Notes: generated from the sequence alone by a model not told the origin. Positions 33,454 through 43,251 are shown, counted from the first letter of the stretch. The stretch: 64,000 bases of DNA from an uncultured Mycobacteriaceae bacterium (GCA_902826815.1 CADEGF010000018.1:1-64000), one strand, 5' to 3'. A program made the numbers and translations.

Positions 33454-34560
33454 ATGGCCTTCACCCTCGACGAGAATTCGGCACTGCTGCGTCCCGCGAT
33501 GATCGGCGAGGTCTCGACCGCCAATCGGTTGTTCATGGCCCCGCTGACCCGCTCACGCGCGGAGTCCGATGCGACGCCGTCGGAGTTGGCCGCGCTCTAC
33601 TACGCGCAGCGCGCGTCCGCAGGCCTGATCGTCAGCGAGGCGACGGCGGTGTCGGCGGCGGCCAATGGCGCCTACCCGAATACGCCGGGGATGTTCACCG
33701 ATCGGCATCAGCGGCGGTGGGCCGAGATCGCCGATGCCGTGCATGCCGAGGGCAGTCGCATGTTCGTGCAGTTGTGGCATGTCGGCCGAATGGGTCATCC
33801 CGAGATCGGTGGCGGCGAAACGGTCGCGCCGTCGGCGATCGCCGCCGACATGACCGCGCACACGCCGACGGGTAAGAAGCCGCTTCCGGTGCCGCGCGCC
33901 CTGCGCACCGATGAGATTCCCGACATCGTCTCCGACTTCCGCGACGCGGCCCGCCGTGCCGTCGACGCCGGGATGGACGGAGTCGAGATCCATTCGGCGA
34001 ACGGCTATCTGCTGCACGAGTTCCTCTCGGATGTGACCAATCGCCGCGATGACATATACGGCGGTTCGGCGGACAACCGCGCCCGGTTGACGGCCGAAGT
34101 GGTCGACGCCGTCGCCGACGAGATCGGCGCGGGCCGGGTCGGGCTGCGGATCTCGCCTGGAAACAGCGCGGGCGATATGCGAGAGATCGACGAGGAGTCG
34201 GCCTACGAGGCGCTGCTGAACCGCATCGCGTCGCTGGGCCTGGCATACCTGCACCTGGTGATCGAGCCGACGCAGCCCGCGTTCGCCGTCGTCCGCTCGC
34301 TGTGGGACGGCACGCTGGTGCTCAACACTCCGCGCGGCGTCGAGACGAACTTTTGCGAACTCGAGAACCTCGTCGATTGGGACGTCGTCGGTGCAGTCGC
34401 CGTAGGTCGTGCCTACCTCGCCAACCCGGACCTGATCGATCGCCTGATGCGGGGCGCCGAACTCAACGAACCCGACGCCGCGACGTTCTACGCCCCTGGC
34501 CCCGTCGGCTACATCGACTACCCGACACTCGCGGAGTTCGATTCACTGGACGTCGCCTGA
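33454..34560 (+). CDS. Old yellow enzyme-type alkene reductase
   Basis: A 368-aa FMN enzyme of the OYE family. APLTRSRA near the start contacts FMN, H180/N183 in EIHSANGYLLHEF form the substrate-binding pair, and GRAYLANPDL is the C-terminal phosphate-binding segment. It likely reduces alpha,beta-unsaturated carbonyls or nitro compounds with NAD(P)H. It is interpolated between dapC and fadA, which are adjacent in M. tuberculosis. Confidence 0.88.
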   Translation: MAFTLDENSALLRPAMIGEVSTANRLFMAPLTRSRAESDATPSELAALYYAQRASAGLIVSEATAVSAAANGAYPNTPGMFTDRHQRRWAEIADAVHAEGSRMFVQLWHVGRMGHPEIGGGETVAPSAIAADMTAHTPTGKKPLPVPRALRTDEIPDIVSDFRDAARRAVDAGMDGVEIHSANGYLLHEFLSDVTNRRDDIYGGSADNRARLTAEVVDAVADEIGAGRVGLRISPGNSAGDMREIDEESAYEALLNRIASLGLAYLHLVIEPTQPAFAVVRSLWDGTLVLNTPRGVETNFCELENLVDWDVVGAVAVGRAYLANPDLIDRLMRGAELNEPDAATFYAPGPVGYIDYPTLAEFDSLDVA

Positions 34561-34591
34561 CAACACTCGCGAACGTGGTGAGGGTGACGAA

Positions 34592-34617
34592 CCTCCCAAC
34601 CAACAGGTTGGCCGAGG
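34592..34617. promoter_or_regulatory. Inverted repeat ahead of fadA
   Basis: CCAACC (34596-34601) and GGTTGG (34606-34611) flank AACA, with outer CCTC/GAGG pairing. It sits 81 bp before the fadA start in the 137-bp leader, so it could be an operator for fatty-acid control or a hairpin terminating OYE transcription. Confidence 0.45.
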
Positions 34618-34697
34618 CTGTTAGGCTGGCGCGTAGAGGACAACCGCCCATGCGGGCAGGTCTCCCAAATAACCCCACCTGAACAGGAACTATCTTC

Positions 34698-35909
34698 ATG
34701 TCTGAAGAAGCCTTCATTTACGAGGCCATTCGCACGCCTCGCGGTAAGAACAAGAACGGCGCCCTCAACGAGGTCAAGCCGGTCAACCTCGTCGTCGGAC
34801 TGATCGACGAGCTCCGCGTCCGTTTTCCCGACCTGGACGAGAACCTGATCAGCGACGTCATCCTCGGCGTCGTCTCGCCCGTCGGCGACCAGGGCGGCGA
34901 CATCGCCCGCACCGCCGCGCTGGTGGCCAAGCTGCCCGAGACCACCGGCGGCTTCCAGCTCAACCGCTTCTGCGCGTCCGGCCTCGAGGCCGTCAACACC
35001 GCCGCGCAGAAGGTCCGCTCCGGCTGGGACGACCTGGTGCTTGCCGGCGGCGTCGAGTCGATGAGCCGTGTCCCGATGGGCTCCGACGGCGGCGCATGGG
35101 CCACCGACCCCGAGACCAACTACCGCATCGGCTTCGTCCCGCAGGGCATCGGCGCCGACCTGATCGCGACCATCGAGGGCTTCTCCCGCGAGGACGTCGA
35201 CCGCTACGCGCTGCGCAGCCAGGAGAAGGCCGCCGCCGCATGGTCGGGTGGCTACTTCGCCAAGTCCGTCGTTCCCGTCAGGGACCAGAACGGTCTGGTC
35301 ATCCTCGACCACGACGAGCACATGCGCGCCGACACCACGCTGGAGGGCCTGGGCAAGCTGAAGACCGCGTTCGACGGCGTCGGCGCGATGGGTGGCTTCG
35401 ACGATGTGGCGCTGCAGAAGTACCACTACGTCGAGAAGATCAACCACGTCCACACCGGCGGCAACAGCTCCGGCATCGTCGACGGCGCCGCACTGGTGCT
35501 CGTGGGCTCAGAAAAGGTGGGGAAGGCTCAAAATCTCACCCCCCGCGCGCGCATCGTCGCCACCGCCACCAGCGGCGCCGACCCCGTCATCATGCTCACC
35601 GGCCCGACGCCTGCCACCAAGAAGGTGCTCGACCGCGCGGGCCTGACGGTCGACGACATCGACCTGTTCGAGCTGAACGAGGCCTTCGCCTCTGTGGTGC
35701 TGAAGTTCCAGAAGGACCTCAACATCCCCGACGAGAAGCTCAATGTCAACGGTGGCGCCATCGCGATGGGCCACCCGCTCGGCGCCACCGGCGCCATGAT
35801 CACCGGAACCATGGTCGACGAGCTCGAGCGCCGCAACGCGCGCCGCGCACTCGTCACGCTGTGCATCGGCGGCGGCATGGGTGTCGCGACCATCATTGAG
35901 AGGGTTTAA
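34698..35909 (+). CDS. fadA: Acetyl-CoA acyltransferase (thiolase), FadA
   Basis: Beta subunit of the fatty-acid oxidation complex, 403 aa. It performs the final thiolytic cleavage of 3-ketoacyl-CoA. The nucleophile C92 is in RFCASG, H359 in MGHPLG and C389 in LCIGGG, all as expected. The gene leads a two-gene operon with fadB 4 nt downstream. In M. tuberculosis the products form an alpha2-beta2 trifunctional enzyme. Upstream lie an inverted repeat and a 137-bp leader. Confidence 0.95.
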   Translation: MSEEAFIYEAIRTPRGKNKNGALNEVKPVNLVVGLIDELRVRFPDLDENLISDVILGVVSPVGDQGGDIARTAALVAKLPETTGGFQLNRFCASGLEAVNTAAQKVRSGWDDLVLAGGVESMSRVPMGSDGGAWATDPETNYRIGFVPQGIGADLIATIEGFSREDVDRYALRSQEKAAAAWSGGYFAKSVVPVRDQNGLVILDHDEHMRADTTLEGLGKLKTAFDGVGAMGGFDDVALQKYHYVEKINHVHTGGNSSGIVDGAALVLVGSEKVGKAQNLTPRARIVATATSGADPVIMLTGPTPATKKVLDRAGLTVDDIDLFELNEAFASVVLKFQKDLNIPDEKLNVNGGAIAMGHPLGATGAMITGTMVDELERRNARRALVTLCIGGGMGVATIIERV

Positions 35910-35913
35910 GGCA

Positions 35914-38070
35914 ATGGCAGACAACACCATTCAGTGGGACAAGGATGCCGACGGCATCGTCACCCTGACGCTGGACGACCCGAACGGCTCGGCCAACGTG
36001 ATGAACGAGCACTACCGCGAGTCCATGCACAAGACGGTCGAACGTCTTGTCGCCGAGAAGGATTCGATCACCGGCGTCGTCATCACCAGCGCCAAGAAGA
36101 CCTTCTTCGCCGGCGGTGACCTCAACACCATCATCCAGGCGGGCCCCGAAAACGCGGGCGAGTTCTTCGCCGAGGTCGAGGGCATCAAGCGCGACCTCCG
36201 CGCGCTGGAGACGCTGGGTAAGCCCGTCGTCGCCGCCATCAATGGCGCCGCGCTCGGCGGTGGCCTGGAGATCTGCCTGGCCACCCACCACCGCATCATC
36301 GCCGACGTACCCGGTGCGGTCGTCGGCTTCCCCGAGGTGACGTTGGGCCTGCTGCCCGGCGCCGGTGGCGTCACGCGCAGCGTGCGGATGTTCGGCATCC
36401 AGCAGGCGTTCATGGAGGTACTCAGCCAGGGCACCCGGTTCAAGCCGGGTAAGGCCCGCGACATCGGACTGGTCGACGAGGTGCTGCCGACGGTCGAGGA
36501 ACTGGTGCCGAGGGCTAAGGCCTGGATAAGGGAGTTCAAGGACAATCCCGAGGCACACACGCAGCCGTGGGATGCCAAGGGCTACAAGATGCCCGGCGGC
36601 ACCCCGTCCAGCCCAGGCCTGGCAGGCATCCTGCCGTCATTCCCGGCCTTGCTGAAGAAGCAGCTCAAGGGTGCGCCGATGCCTGCACCGCGGGCCATCC
36701 TGGACTCCGCCGTCGAGGGCGCGCAGGTCGACTTCGACACCGCGTCGCGCATCGAGAGCCGCTACTTCACGCATCTGGTCACCGGTCAGGTCGCCAAGAA
36801 CATGATCCAGGCGTTCTTCTTCGACCTTCAGCACATCAACGGGGGCGGCTCGCGGCCCGACGGCATCGCCAAGCAGGAGATCAAGAAGATCGGCGTGCTG
36901 GGCGCGGGCATGATGGGCGCTGGCATCGCCTACGTCTCGGCCAAGGCGGGATACGACGTCGTGCTCAAGGACGTGTCGCAGGAAGCCGCGGACAAGGGCA
37001 AGGGCTATTCGGAGAAGCTGGAAGCCAAGGCGCTCGAGCGGGGCAAGACCACGCAGGAGCGCTCCGACGCGCTACTGGCCCGCATCACGCCGACCGCCGA
37101 CGCTGCCGACCTCAAGGGTGTCGACTTCGTCATCGAGGCCGTGTTCGAGTCGGTTGAGCTGAAGCACAAGGTGTTCGGTGAGATCGAGGACATCGTCGAG
37201 CCGAACGCTCTGCTTGGCTCGAACACCTCCACGCTGCCGATCACCGGTCTTGCGGCAGGCGTGAAGCGCCAGGAGGACTTCATCGGGATCCACTTCTTCT
37301 CGCCGGTCGACAAGATGCCTCTGGTCGAGATCATCAAGGGCGAGAAGACATCCGACGAAGCGCTGGCGCGGGTGTTCGACTACACGCTGGCCATCGGCAA
37401 GACCCCGATCGTGGTCAACGACAGCCGCGGGTTCTTCACCAGCCGCGTCATCGGCACGTTCGTCAACGAGGCGCTCGCCATGCTCGGCGAAGGCGTCGCG
37501 CCCGCCAGCATCGAGCAGGCGGGCAGCCAGGCCGGCTATCCCGCGCCGCCGCTGCAGCTGTCCGACGAACTCAACCTCGAGCTGATGCACAAGATCGCCG
37601 TCGCATCCCGCAAGGGTGTCGAGGACGAAGGCGGCACCTACACGCCGCATCCGGCCGAGGCGGTCGTCGAGAAGATGATCGAGCTCGAGCGGCCATCGCG
37701 GCTGAAGGGCGCCGGCTTCTACGAATACGTCGACGGCAAGCGCACCGGTCTGTGGCCGGGTCTGGCCGAGGCGTTCAAGTCCGGCTCGACCGAGTTGCCG
37801 TTGCAGGACATGATCGACCGGATGCTGTTCGCCGAGGCGCTGGAGACCCAGAAGTGCCTCGACGAGGGCGTGCTGACGTCGACCGCCGACGCCAACATCG
37901 GCTCGATCATGGGCATCGGCTTCCCGCCGTACACCGGTGGCAGCGCGCAGTTCATCGTCGGCTACCAGGGTGCAGGCGGTACCGGCAAGGAAGCCTTCGT
38001 CGCCCGCGCCAAGGAACTGGCCGCCCGCTACGGTGACCGCTTCAACCCGCCGGCGTCGCTGACCTCCTAG
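35914..38070 (+). CDS. fadB: Fatty-acid oxidation complex alpha subunit, FadB
   Basis: Bifunctional enoyl-CoA hydratase / 3-hydroxyacyl-CoA dehydrogenase, 718 aa. The hydratase N-domain has NGAALGGGLEICLATHHR. The dehydrogenase has the NAD motif GAGMMGAG from residue 330 and HFFSPVDKMPLVEII. It acts with FadA in beta-oxidation of long-chain fatty acids. Start follows a short AAGGCA spacer after the fadA stop. The transcript ends at a strong hairpin at 38084-38122. Confidence 0.95.
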   Translation: MADNTIQWDKDADGIVTLTLDDPNGSANVMNEHYRESMHKTVERLVAEKDSITGVVITSAKKTFFAGGDLNTIIQAGPENAGEFFAEVEGIKRDLRALETLGKPVVAAINGAALGGGLEICLATHHRIIADVPGAVVGFPEVTLGLLPGAGGVTRSVRMFGIQQAFMEVLSQGTRFKPGKARDIGLVDEVLPTVEELVPRAKAWIREFKDNPEAHTQPWDAKGYKMPGGTPSSPGLAGILPSFPALLKKQLKGAPMPAPRAILDSAVEGAQVDFDTASRIESRYFTHLVTGQVAKNMIQAFFFDLQHINGGGSRPDGIAKQEIKKIGVLGAGMMGAGIAYVSAKAGYDVVLKDVSQEAADKGKGYSEKLEAKALERGKTTQERSDALLARITPTADAADLKGVDFVIEAVFESVELKHKVFGEIEDIVEPNALLGSNTSTLPITGLAAGVKRQEDFIGIHFFSPVDKMPLVEIIKGEKTSDEALARVFDYTLAIGKTPIVVNDSRGFFTSRVIGTFVNEALAMLGEGVAPASIEQAGSQAGYPAPPLQLSDELNLELMHKIAVASRKGVEDEGGTYTPHPAEAVVEKMIELERPSRLKGAGFYEYVDGKRTGLWPGLAEAFKSGSTELPLQDMIDRMLFAEALETQKCLDEGVLTSTADANIGSIMGIGFPPYTGGSAQFIVGYQGAGGTGKEAFVARAKELAARYGDRFNPPASLTS

Positions 38071-38083
38071 CCCGCCCGGATGC

Positions 38084-38122
38084 AAAGCCCCCGGGGCACC
38101 GACAGGTGCCTTCGGGGGCTTT
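38084..38122. terminator. Bidirectional hairpin terminator between fadB and the lipase gene
   Basis: AAAGCCCCC (38084-38092) pairs with GGGGGCTTT (38114-38122), and inside it GGCACC pairs with GGTGCC around GACA. Symmetry gives an A-rich and a T-rich flank for both strands, so it can end fadB and the convergent lipase transcripts. Confidence 0.85.
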
Positions 38123-38125
38123 CGG

Positions 38126-39853
38126 CTATGCAGCCAGTTCGGCGCTGTCCGGGTGAAGCTGCGGGTTCGCCTCGGGATTGGCTTCGAGTTCTTCGAGAAC
38201 GGTGGACCACACCTGGGGGCTCAACACCACGCCGAGATGTCCGGCCGGATAGCCCGGATACCGGTCCTGCAGAACGATATTGGTGACGTTGTCCCCCTCA
38301 AGGGCCTGCTGGGTGTACGGGGTGACGATCTCATCGTTGCGCGTGATGATGTTGGTGTAGATGACGCGGGGGTCGGTGTCTTGGTCTCCGTAGGTCACCT
38401 GCTGGAAATCCGAACCCACAGTCTGCTGGATGAGAGCGGGCCCGATGATATTGGTGACCGCGATCACCAGCGGGCCGAATACCGGCACGTTCAACAGGCC
38501 GACCAGGCCGTTGAAATCCGTGCCGTGATTGCTCGGGGCGATGCCGATGACCTGTGACACCTTGTCGGCACCGCCTTCGACATTGTTGATGTAGTACGCG
38601 GGCAGGATGCCACCGCCCTGCGAATGGCCGACGAGTATCACTTTCTCGGCGCCGGTCTCTTCGAGCACTCTGTCGATCTCAGCGTCCAACTCGTCGGCAG
38701 ACTCCCTGATATCGCCCGTCGCCTGGATCGGCGAGTTGGGGCTGTTCGTCACGTTGCCGTAGTTGAAGGTGTAGACCTTGTAGCCGGCGTTGGCCAGGAC
38801 CGGCGCTCCGACTCCCCAGTTGGTTCCCTGTGTCGCCGTCGTCCCGTTCAACAGGATGATCGGCAGCGGATGCTCGTCGGTGACGCTGATCGAATCGTCA
38901 TTTGCACCGGGCGGCGACTTCTGAGGATTGAAGAAAGACAGCCCGTCGAGTACCCCGTACGTCACCCGAAACCGGCCTGGACTGTCTGCGTCGAGCGGCG
39001 CGCCGATCACGGCCCTGCTCGCGGCCGCGGCCGTGTTCGCCAAAGCTGTGGCAAGCGCGTAGGGCACGCCGGCAAAGTCGCTGGGGCCGAAAGCCTGTGC
39101 GACGGTGTCGGCGACGGAGTAAACGATCGATGCCGCGACCACTCCGACATCGGATATCAGCCCGGTGGCCTGCCTGCCGAGCTGCGGGACGTTTATTGCG
39201 TCGATACCGGCCGATGTACCGGGTGCCGGCGGATTCGCGGGCGTAATGTTCGCCGCCACCGGCTTGAGGTCAGGTGTCTGCACCGACGGCCGTGCTCGGG
39301 GCGTGACGGCCCGCTGCGGTGCGACAGTGGTCGGCTTCAGTGCTTTCAAGGGCTTCGCCGCCGCGACGGTCAAATCGACTCGGCGGTCGCTATGGAGTGC
39401 GCGCGGTACCTGCCACAGCTTGGGCTTCGCAGAGAGTTCCGATTCCGGCGTTGACGACGGCTCCGCGGCACCCGCGTTCGGCACGTCGGCGTCCGCGTTC
39501 GGCACGTCGGCGTCCGGTGCGTCCGGTTTCGAAGCCGATCTCCTGGGCGACGGTTTGGTGCTCGTGGTGTCGTCCGCGTTCGCCTCGACGCGGCTGGGCT
39601 TGCGATCCCTGACTGGGGAGTCGCGATGTCGCGTCGGCCGCTGGAGCAGGCCACCGGGTCGTCTCGGCGAATCGGACTGCGACGCGCGGGGGGCGTCCGG
39701 CTTGGCCTCGTGCCGTCCGGGTCCGACCTGGGAGGACGATTCGCCATCCGCCGATGCCGGGCCGTCGGCGTGGGCAACGCCGCCCGAAACCGCGACGGTC
39801 AACCAAGCCGATAACACGAACGCGCCGAAGACGACCCGCAACCACCTCGACAT
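38126..39853 (-). CDS. Secreted lipase/esterase with long disordered N-terminal region
   Basis: A 575-aa exported protein. A signal peptide (about 1-30, ending VAHA) is followed by about 170 residues of charged, Pro/Ala/Ser-rich, probably disordered sequence with a duplicated DADVPNA segment. The catalytic domain starts near 290 (LPIILLNGTTATQGTNW) and has the nucleophile S411 in GHSQGG and a probable catalytic His in GHLGVVL. It resembles extracellular triacylglycerol lipases of the LipA/EstA type. It is absent from this position in M. tuberculosis. Confidence 0.82.
   Translation of the reverse strand: MSRWLRVVFGAFVLSAWLTVAVSGGVAHADGPASADGESSSQVGPGRHEAKPDAPRASQSDSPRRPGGLLQRPTRHRDSPVRDRKPSRVEANADDTTSTKPSPRRSASKPDAPDADVPNADADVPNAGAAEPSSTPESELSAKPKLWQVPRALHSDRRVDLTVAAAKPLKALKPTTVAPQRAVTPRARPSVQTPDLKPVAANITPANPPAPGTSAGIDAINVPQLGRQATGLISDVGVVAASIVYSVADTVAQAFGPSDFAGVPYALATALANTAAAASRAVIGAPLDADSPGRFRVTYGVLDGLSFFNPQKSPPGANDDSISVTDEHPLPIILLNGTTATQGTNWGVGAPVLANAGYKVYTFNYGNVTNSPNSPIQATGDIRESADELDAEIDRVLEETGAEKVILVGHSQGGGILPAYYINNVEGGADKVSQVIGIAPSNHGTDFNGLVGLLNVPVFGPLVIAVTNIIGPALIQQTVGSDFQQVTYGDQDTDPRVIYTNIITRNDEIVTPYTQQALEGDNVTNIVLQDRYPGYPAGHLGVVLSPQVWSTVLEELEANPEANPQLHPDSAELAA
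39474..39515. repeat. Duplicated 21-bp unit in the lipase linker
   Basis: GCGTTCGGCACGTCGGCGTC plus a final C occurs twice head to tail (39474-39494, 39495-39515). It encodes the repeated PNADADV-type segment of the disordered linker and could vary in copy number between strains. Confidence 0.7.
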
Positions 39854-39925
39854 ATGCAGTCCTTCCCACCCTTGAGGCTTGCACTGTATCCAGACAGGGG
39901 TGAGACGTTTAGGCTTTTGCCGGAG

Positions 39926-41134
39926 CTAAAGCGTGGTGCTCGCGGGATACTCGGGCAGCGGCATCGAGTCGTAGAGCCTGACACCCTTGCTGTTGAGTCT
40001 GGCGAGCGTCTGGGTCACACCGAGCGGCAGAACGGACACCATGCGCGCGACACCGATGAGGGCTCGTACGCCCCAACGACTTCCGGGCACGATCGTCTTC
40101 GAGTTGACGCGGGCGAGGGACCGGCTGCCGACGACGGACGGCATCATCGTGCGTTCGTAGGCGGCGTACGCCGCAGCGTAATCGCCACCCGCCTTGGCGA
40201 TTTCGCCTGCCAGCACGTAAGCGCCGTAGACCGCGAGGCTGGTGCTGTTCCCGACTGCGGGGCCGGGGCAGTAGCCGGCGTCGCCCACCAGCGTCACACG
40301 ACCTCGCGACCAGCTGGTCAACTCCAACTGCGTGATGGCGTCGAAGTAGAACGTCGGCGTCCGCTCGATCTCTTGCAGCCAGCGGTCGACCTGTGCCGAG
40401 ATCCCGCCGAACGCGGCGCGCAGCTGGTCCTGCTGGCGCGGAATATCGCGGTGGTCGTAGTCGAGCGGCGTGCGCGGCCGGAAGATGAACACCGCACGTG
40501 CGTCGTCGAGGTGGTCGGCGGTGTAGACCATCGCGACCCGGTCGGGTTCGAAGTAGCCGTCCATTTCGCCATCGCGGGCAAGCGATTTCGGCACCGAAAC
40601 CACCGACAGGTAACCGCCGAGGAAGCGTTCGGGCACTTCCTCGCCGAACACGATCCTGCGAACCCCGGAGTGCAGCCCGTCGGCGCCGACGATGAGGTCG
40701 AACTTTCTGGGCGCACCGTGCAGAAACGTTACGTCGCCGTCGTCGCTGATCGTCGTGATCTCGTCGCCGAATACGTACTCGACGTCGTTGCGGCTCGCGT
40801 CGTAGTAGATCTCGCTGAGGTCGTCGCGCATGATCTCGACGTGCCGATCGGACACTGCGCCGATGATCTTGAGGTAGTCGATGCGGGCCGGCTTCGATGC
40901 CCACGACCGGTGCACCCGCAGCACCGTGGTGCCGGTCGCATGGTCCTCGATGTGGGGCAGCACCCCCATCCGTTCGGATATCTCCATCGCAGGACGGAAC
41001 AGGTCGACCGCGTGCCCACCTGTCTTACGAAGCGTGGGTGCGCGTTCGACGACCGTGACGTCGAACCCATGACGGGTCAGCCAATAGGCCAGCACGGGGC
41101 CTGCGACGCTCGCCCCCGATATCAGGATCTGCAT
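39926..41134 (-). CDS. FAD-dependent monooxygenase (PHBH / TetX-like)
   Basis: A 402-aa class A flavoprotein monooxygenase. The FAD-binding GASVAGPVLAYWL is near residue 7, IVGADGLHSGVRR (the DG motif) is mid-protein, and GDAGYCPGPAVG binds the ribityl chain. These enzymes hydroxylate aromatic or polyketide-like compounds with NAD(P)H and oxygen. It is divergent from a TetR gene across 42 bp containing a clear operator, so it is probably the regulator's target. Substrate unknown. Confidence 0.87.
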   Translation of the reverse strand: MQILISGASVAGPVLAYWLTRHGFDVTVVERAPTLRKTGGHAVDLFRPAMEISERMGVLPHIEDHATGTTVLRVHRSWASKPARIDYLKIIGAVSDRHVEIMRDDLSEIYYDASRNDVEYVFGDEITTISDDGDVTFLHGAPRKFDLIVGADGLHSGVRRIVFGEEVPERFLGGYLSVVSVPKSLARDGEMDGYFEPDRVAMVYTADHLDDARAVFIFRPRTPLDYDHRDIPRQQDQLRAAFGGISAQVDRWLQEIERTPTFYFDAITQLELTSWSRGRVTLVGDAGYCPGPAVGNSTSLAVYGAYVLAGEIAKAGGDYAAAYAAYERTMMPSVVGSRSLARVNSKTIVPGSRWGVRALIGVARMVSVLPLGVTQTLARLNSKGVRLYDSMPLPEYPASTTL

Positions 41135-41140
41135 GTCCGA

Positions 41141-41166
41141 TAGCTTACCGATCGTTAAGTAAGCTA
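41141..41166. promoter_or_regulatory. TetR operator between monooxygenase and TetR genes
   Basis: Perfect 8-bp outer arms TAGCTTAC (41141-41148) and GTAAGCTA (41159-41166) enclose a near-palindrome CTTACCGATCGTTAAG (41144-41159). It fills most of the 42-bp divergent gap, so one dimer could repress both genes. Confidence 0.8.
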
Positions 41167-41176
41167 GGGTGGCTAC

Positions 41177-41722
41177 GTGGCGAGGCCCCCGTCGGAGACC
41201 CGGCAGCGCATCCAGGATGTCGCCCGCGAGCTCTTCACGGAGAAGGGCATGCAGCGCACCAGCCTGCAGGACATCGCGGGTCGGCTGGGAATCACCAAGC
41301 CCGCGCTCTACTACCACTTCAGCTCGCGGGAAGAACTCGTCCGCAGCATCCTGCAGCCGTTGATCGACGAAGGGGAGACCTTCGTCGCCGAGCATGAACG
41401 CAAACGGGGTTCGGCGCGCGCCACGCCCCGCGAACTGCTCGAGGGTTATTTCGATTTCCACTTCAGGCACCGCGCCGACCTGGTGCTCGTCGTGGCGGAG
41501 CTGACGACGCTGGCCGACCTCGGCCTGATCGACGCGATGCTCGCCTGGCGGGAGCGGCTGTGCAGGCTGGTTTTCGGCAGAAGGCCGACGTTGCGGCAGT
41601 CGACGCGCGCGGTGATCGCATTCGGTGGGTTACAGGACTGTTGCCTGCAGTTTCCGGACGCGTCCTATGACCAACTCCGCAAGGCGACGGTAGAAGGCGC
41701 GATGGCGGCCCTTGGCATCTGA
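41177..41722 (+). CDS. TetR-family transcriptional regulator
   Basis: A 181-aa repressor. The N-terminal TetR domain reads TRQRIQDVARELFTEKG, followed by LQDIAGRLGITKPALYYHFS, the usual recognition helix. Start is GTG at 41177 just behind the operator. It is predicted to control itself and the divergent flavin monooxygenase. The C-terminal ligand domain is variable and gives no ligand. Confidence 0.88.
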   Translation: MARPPSETRQRIQDVARELFTEKGMQRTSLQDIAGRLGITKPALYYHFSSREELVRSILQPLIDEGETFVAEHERKRGSARATPRELLEGYFDFHFRHRADLVLVVAELTTLADLGLIDAMLAWRERLCRLVFGRRPTLRQSTRAVIAFGGLQDCCLQFPDASYDQLRKATVEGAMAALGI

Positions 41723-41760
41723 CCGGCGGGATCGTCGACACCCTTGGCTATGGTCGAGGC

Positions 41761-43251
41761 GTGATCGAACCCTTTACCGAAAGGTTCGCCGCAGGGTTGG
41801 CCGGCTACGGCGATGGGCAGTGCATCTCCTACCAGGGCCGGTGGTACTCGGGCGACGACGTGACCGCCTACGGCGACGCCATCGCGTCCCTGTTGCGGGA
41901 AGCGGGGGTGCCAGACGATGCGCCGGTCGGGCTGGTGGTCCGCAACCGGCTCCCGCATGCCGCGGCGATCATGGGGTTCATCGCGGCCGGCCGGACAGTC
42001 TCGATGATCTACTCGTTCCAATCCGCGGATGCGATCGGCCGCGACATCGAGAAGTTGGAGCTGTCGGCCATCGTCGCCGACGCCGAGGACTGGACTGACG
42101 AGGTCGTCGCCGCGGCCAAGCGGGCGGGCAGCGCAGGTGTCGCGCTTTCGATGCGCGCGCCGACCGTCGCCGCAGTCGCGAACCTGGAGCGTCGCGACCA
42201 GTCCCGTCGTCATGCCGAGCCGGAACCCGGTGTGGCGCTTCAGATTCTGAGCAGCGGGACAACCGGCCCACCCAAACGGCAGTCGATCAAGACGCAGGTA
42301 CTCGAACGGACCGTCTTCAGCGTCACCAGTGGCGAGGCCGCCCCGCCTGGTGCGCCGCCGGAGTTCTCGTACTGGCAGTTCGGCGGCATCGGGGTCTGCC
42401 AACTGATCGCGGGTGCCTACAACGGCAGGCGGATCGTCATCCTGGAGCGGTTCTCCATCGAGGGCTGGGTGAACGCGGTCAAGACGCACGGCATCAAGCG
42501 ATCGGGCGTGCAGCCCGCGGTCATCCGCATGCTGCTCGACGCCGACGTAGGAAAACAAGACCTGGCCTCGCTGGACTTCTTGATCAGCGCGTCGGGGCCG
42601 CTCGACCCGGAGACCCGCGACGAATTCGAGGCTCGCTACGGCATCCCGGTCAAATTGGCCTACGGCGCAACCGAATTCGCAGGCTCCCTGTGCGCGTGGA
42701 CTCCGGAGATGGATCGTGAGTTCGGTACGTCCAAGCGCAACAGCGTCGGCAGGGCGCTGCCGGACACCGGTCTGCGCATCGTCGATGCGGACACCGGTGC
42801 CGAGCTGGGTGTCGGTGAGCGCGGGCTGCTGGAAGCCAGGATCACCGCGATCAGTGCGGACTGGATTCGCACCACCGACATCGCCTCGATCGACGACGAC
42901 GGGTTCGTCACGCTGCACGGCAGGGCGGACGGCGCCATCAATCGCGGCGGGTTCAAGATCCTGCCGGAAACCGTTCGCGCAGTGTTGATTTCCCACCCAG
43001 CGGTACGCGATGCCTGCGTGGTCGGTGTGCCTGATGCACGCCTGGGCCAGGTGCCGTTCGCCGCCATCGAAACCGTGCCCGGTGAGCCGGTGCCGACCGA
43101 CGACGAGCTCAAGGAGCTGGTCCGGCAGTCGCTGCCGGTCTACAACGTGCCCGTCGCGTTCACCGTCGTCGACGAACTCCCGCGCAATCCGGCCCTGAAG
43201 GTGAGCATTCCGGCCGTCGCCGCGCTCTACGACGCGCGCGCAAGCAGGTAG
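41761..43251 (+). CDS. AMP-forming acyl-CoA synthetase-like enzyme
   Basis: A 496-aa adenylate-forming enzyme (FadD/ANL superfamily). The phosphate-binding loop is SSGTTGPPKR, the acceptor-binding YGATEF follows, and DG.V..HGRADGAINRGGFKI is the C-terminal hinge region. The family's C-terminal catalytic lysine is present in NPALKVS. It activates a carboxylic acid, perhaps fatty or aromatic; chain length cannot be judged. Its last 25 bp overlap the convergent methyltransferase gene. Start is GTG. Confidence 0.85.
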   Translation: MIEPFTERFAAGLAGYGDGQCISYQGRWYSGDDVTAYGDAIASLLREAGVPDDAPVGLVVRNRLPHAAAIMGFIAAGRTVSMIYSFQSADAIGRDIEKLELSAIVADAEDWTDEVVAAAKRAGSAGVALSMRAPTVAAVANLERRDQSRRHAEPEPGVALQILSSGTTGPPKRQSIKTQVLERTVFSVTSGEAAPPGAPPEFSYWQFGGIGVCQLIAGAYNGRRIVILERFSIEGWVNAVKTHGIKRSGVQPAVIRMLLDADVGKQDLASLDFLISASGPLDPETRDEFEARYGIPVKLAYGATEFAGSLCAWTPEMDREFGTSKRNSVGRALPDTGLRIVDADTGAELGVGERGLLEARITAISADWIRTTDIASIDDDGFVTLHGRADGAINRGGFKILPETVRAVLISHPAVRDACVVGVPDARLGQVPFAAIETVPGEPVPTDDELKELVRQSLPVYNVPVAFTVVDELPRNPALKVSIPAVAALYDARASR

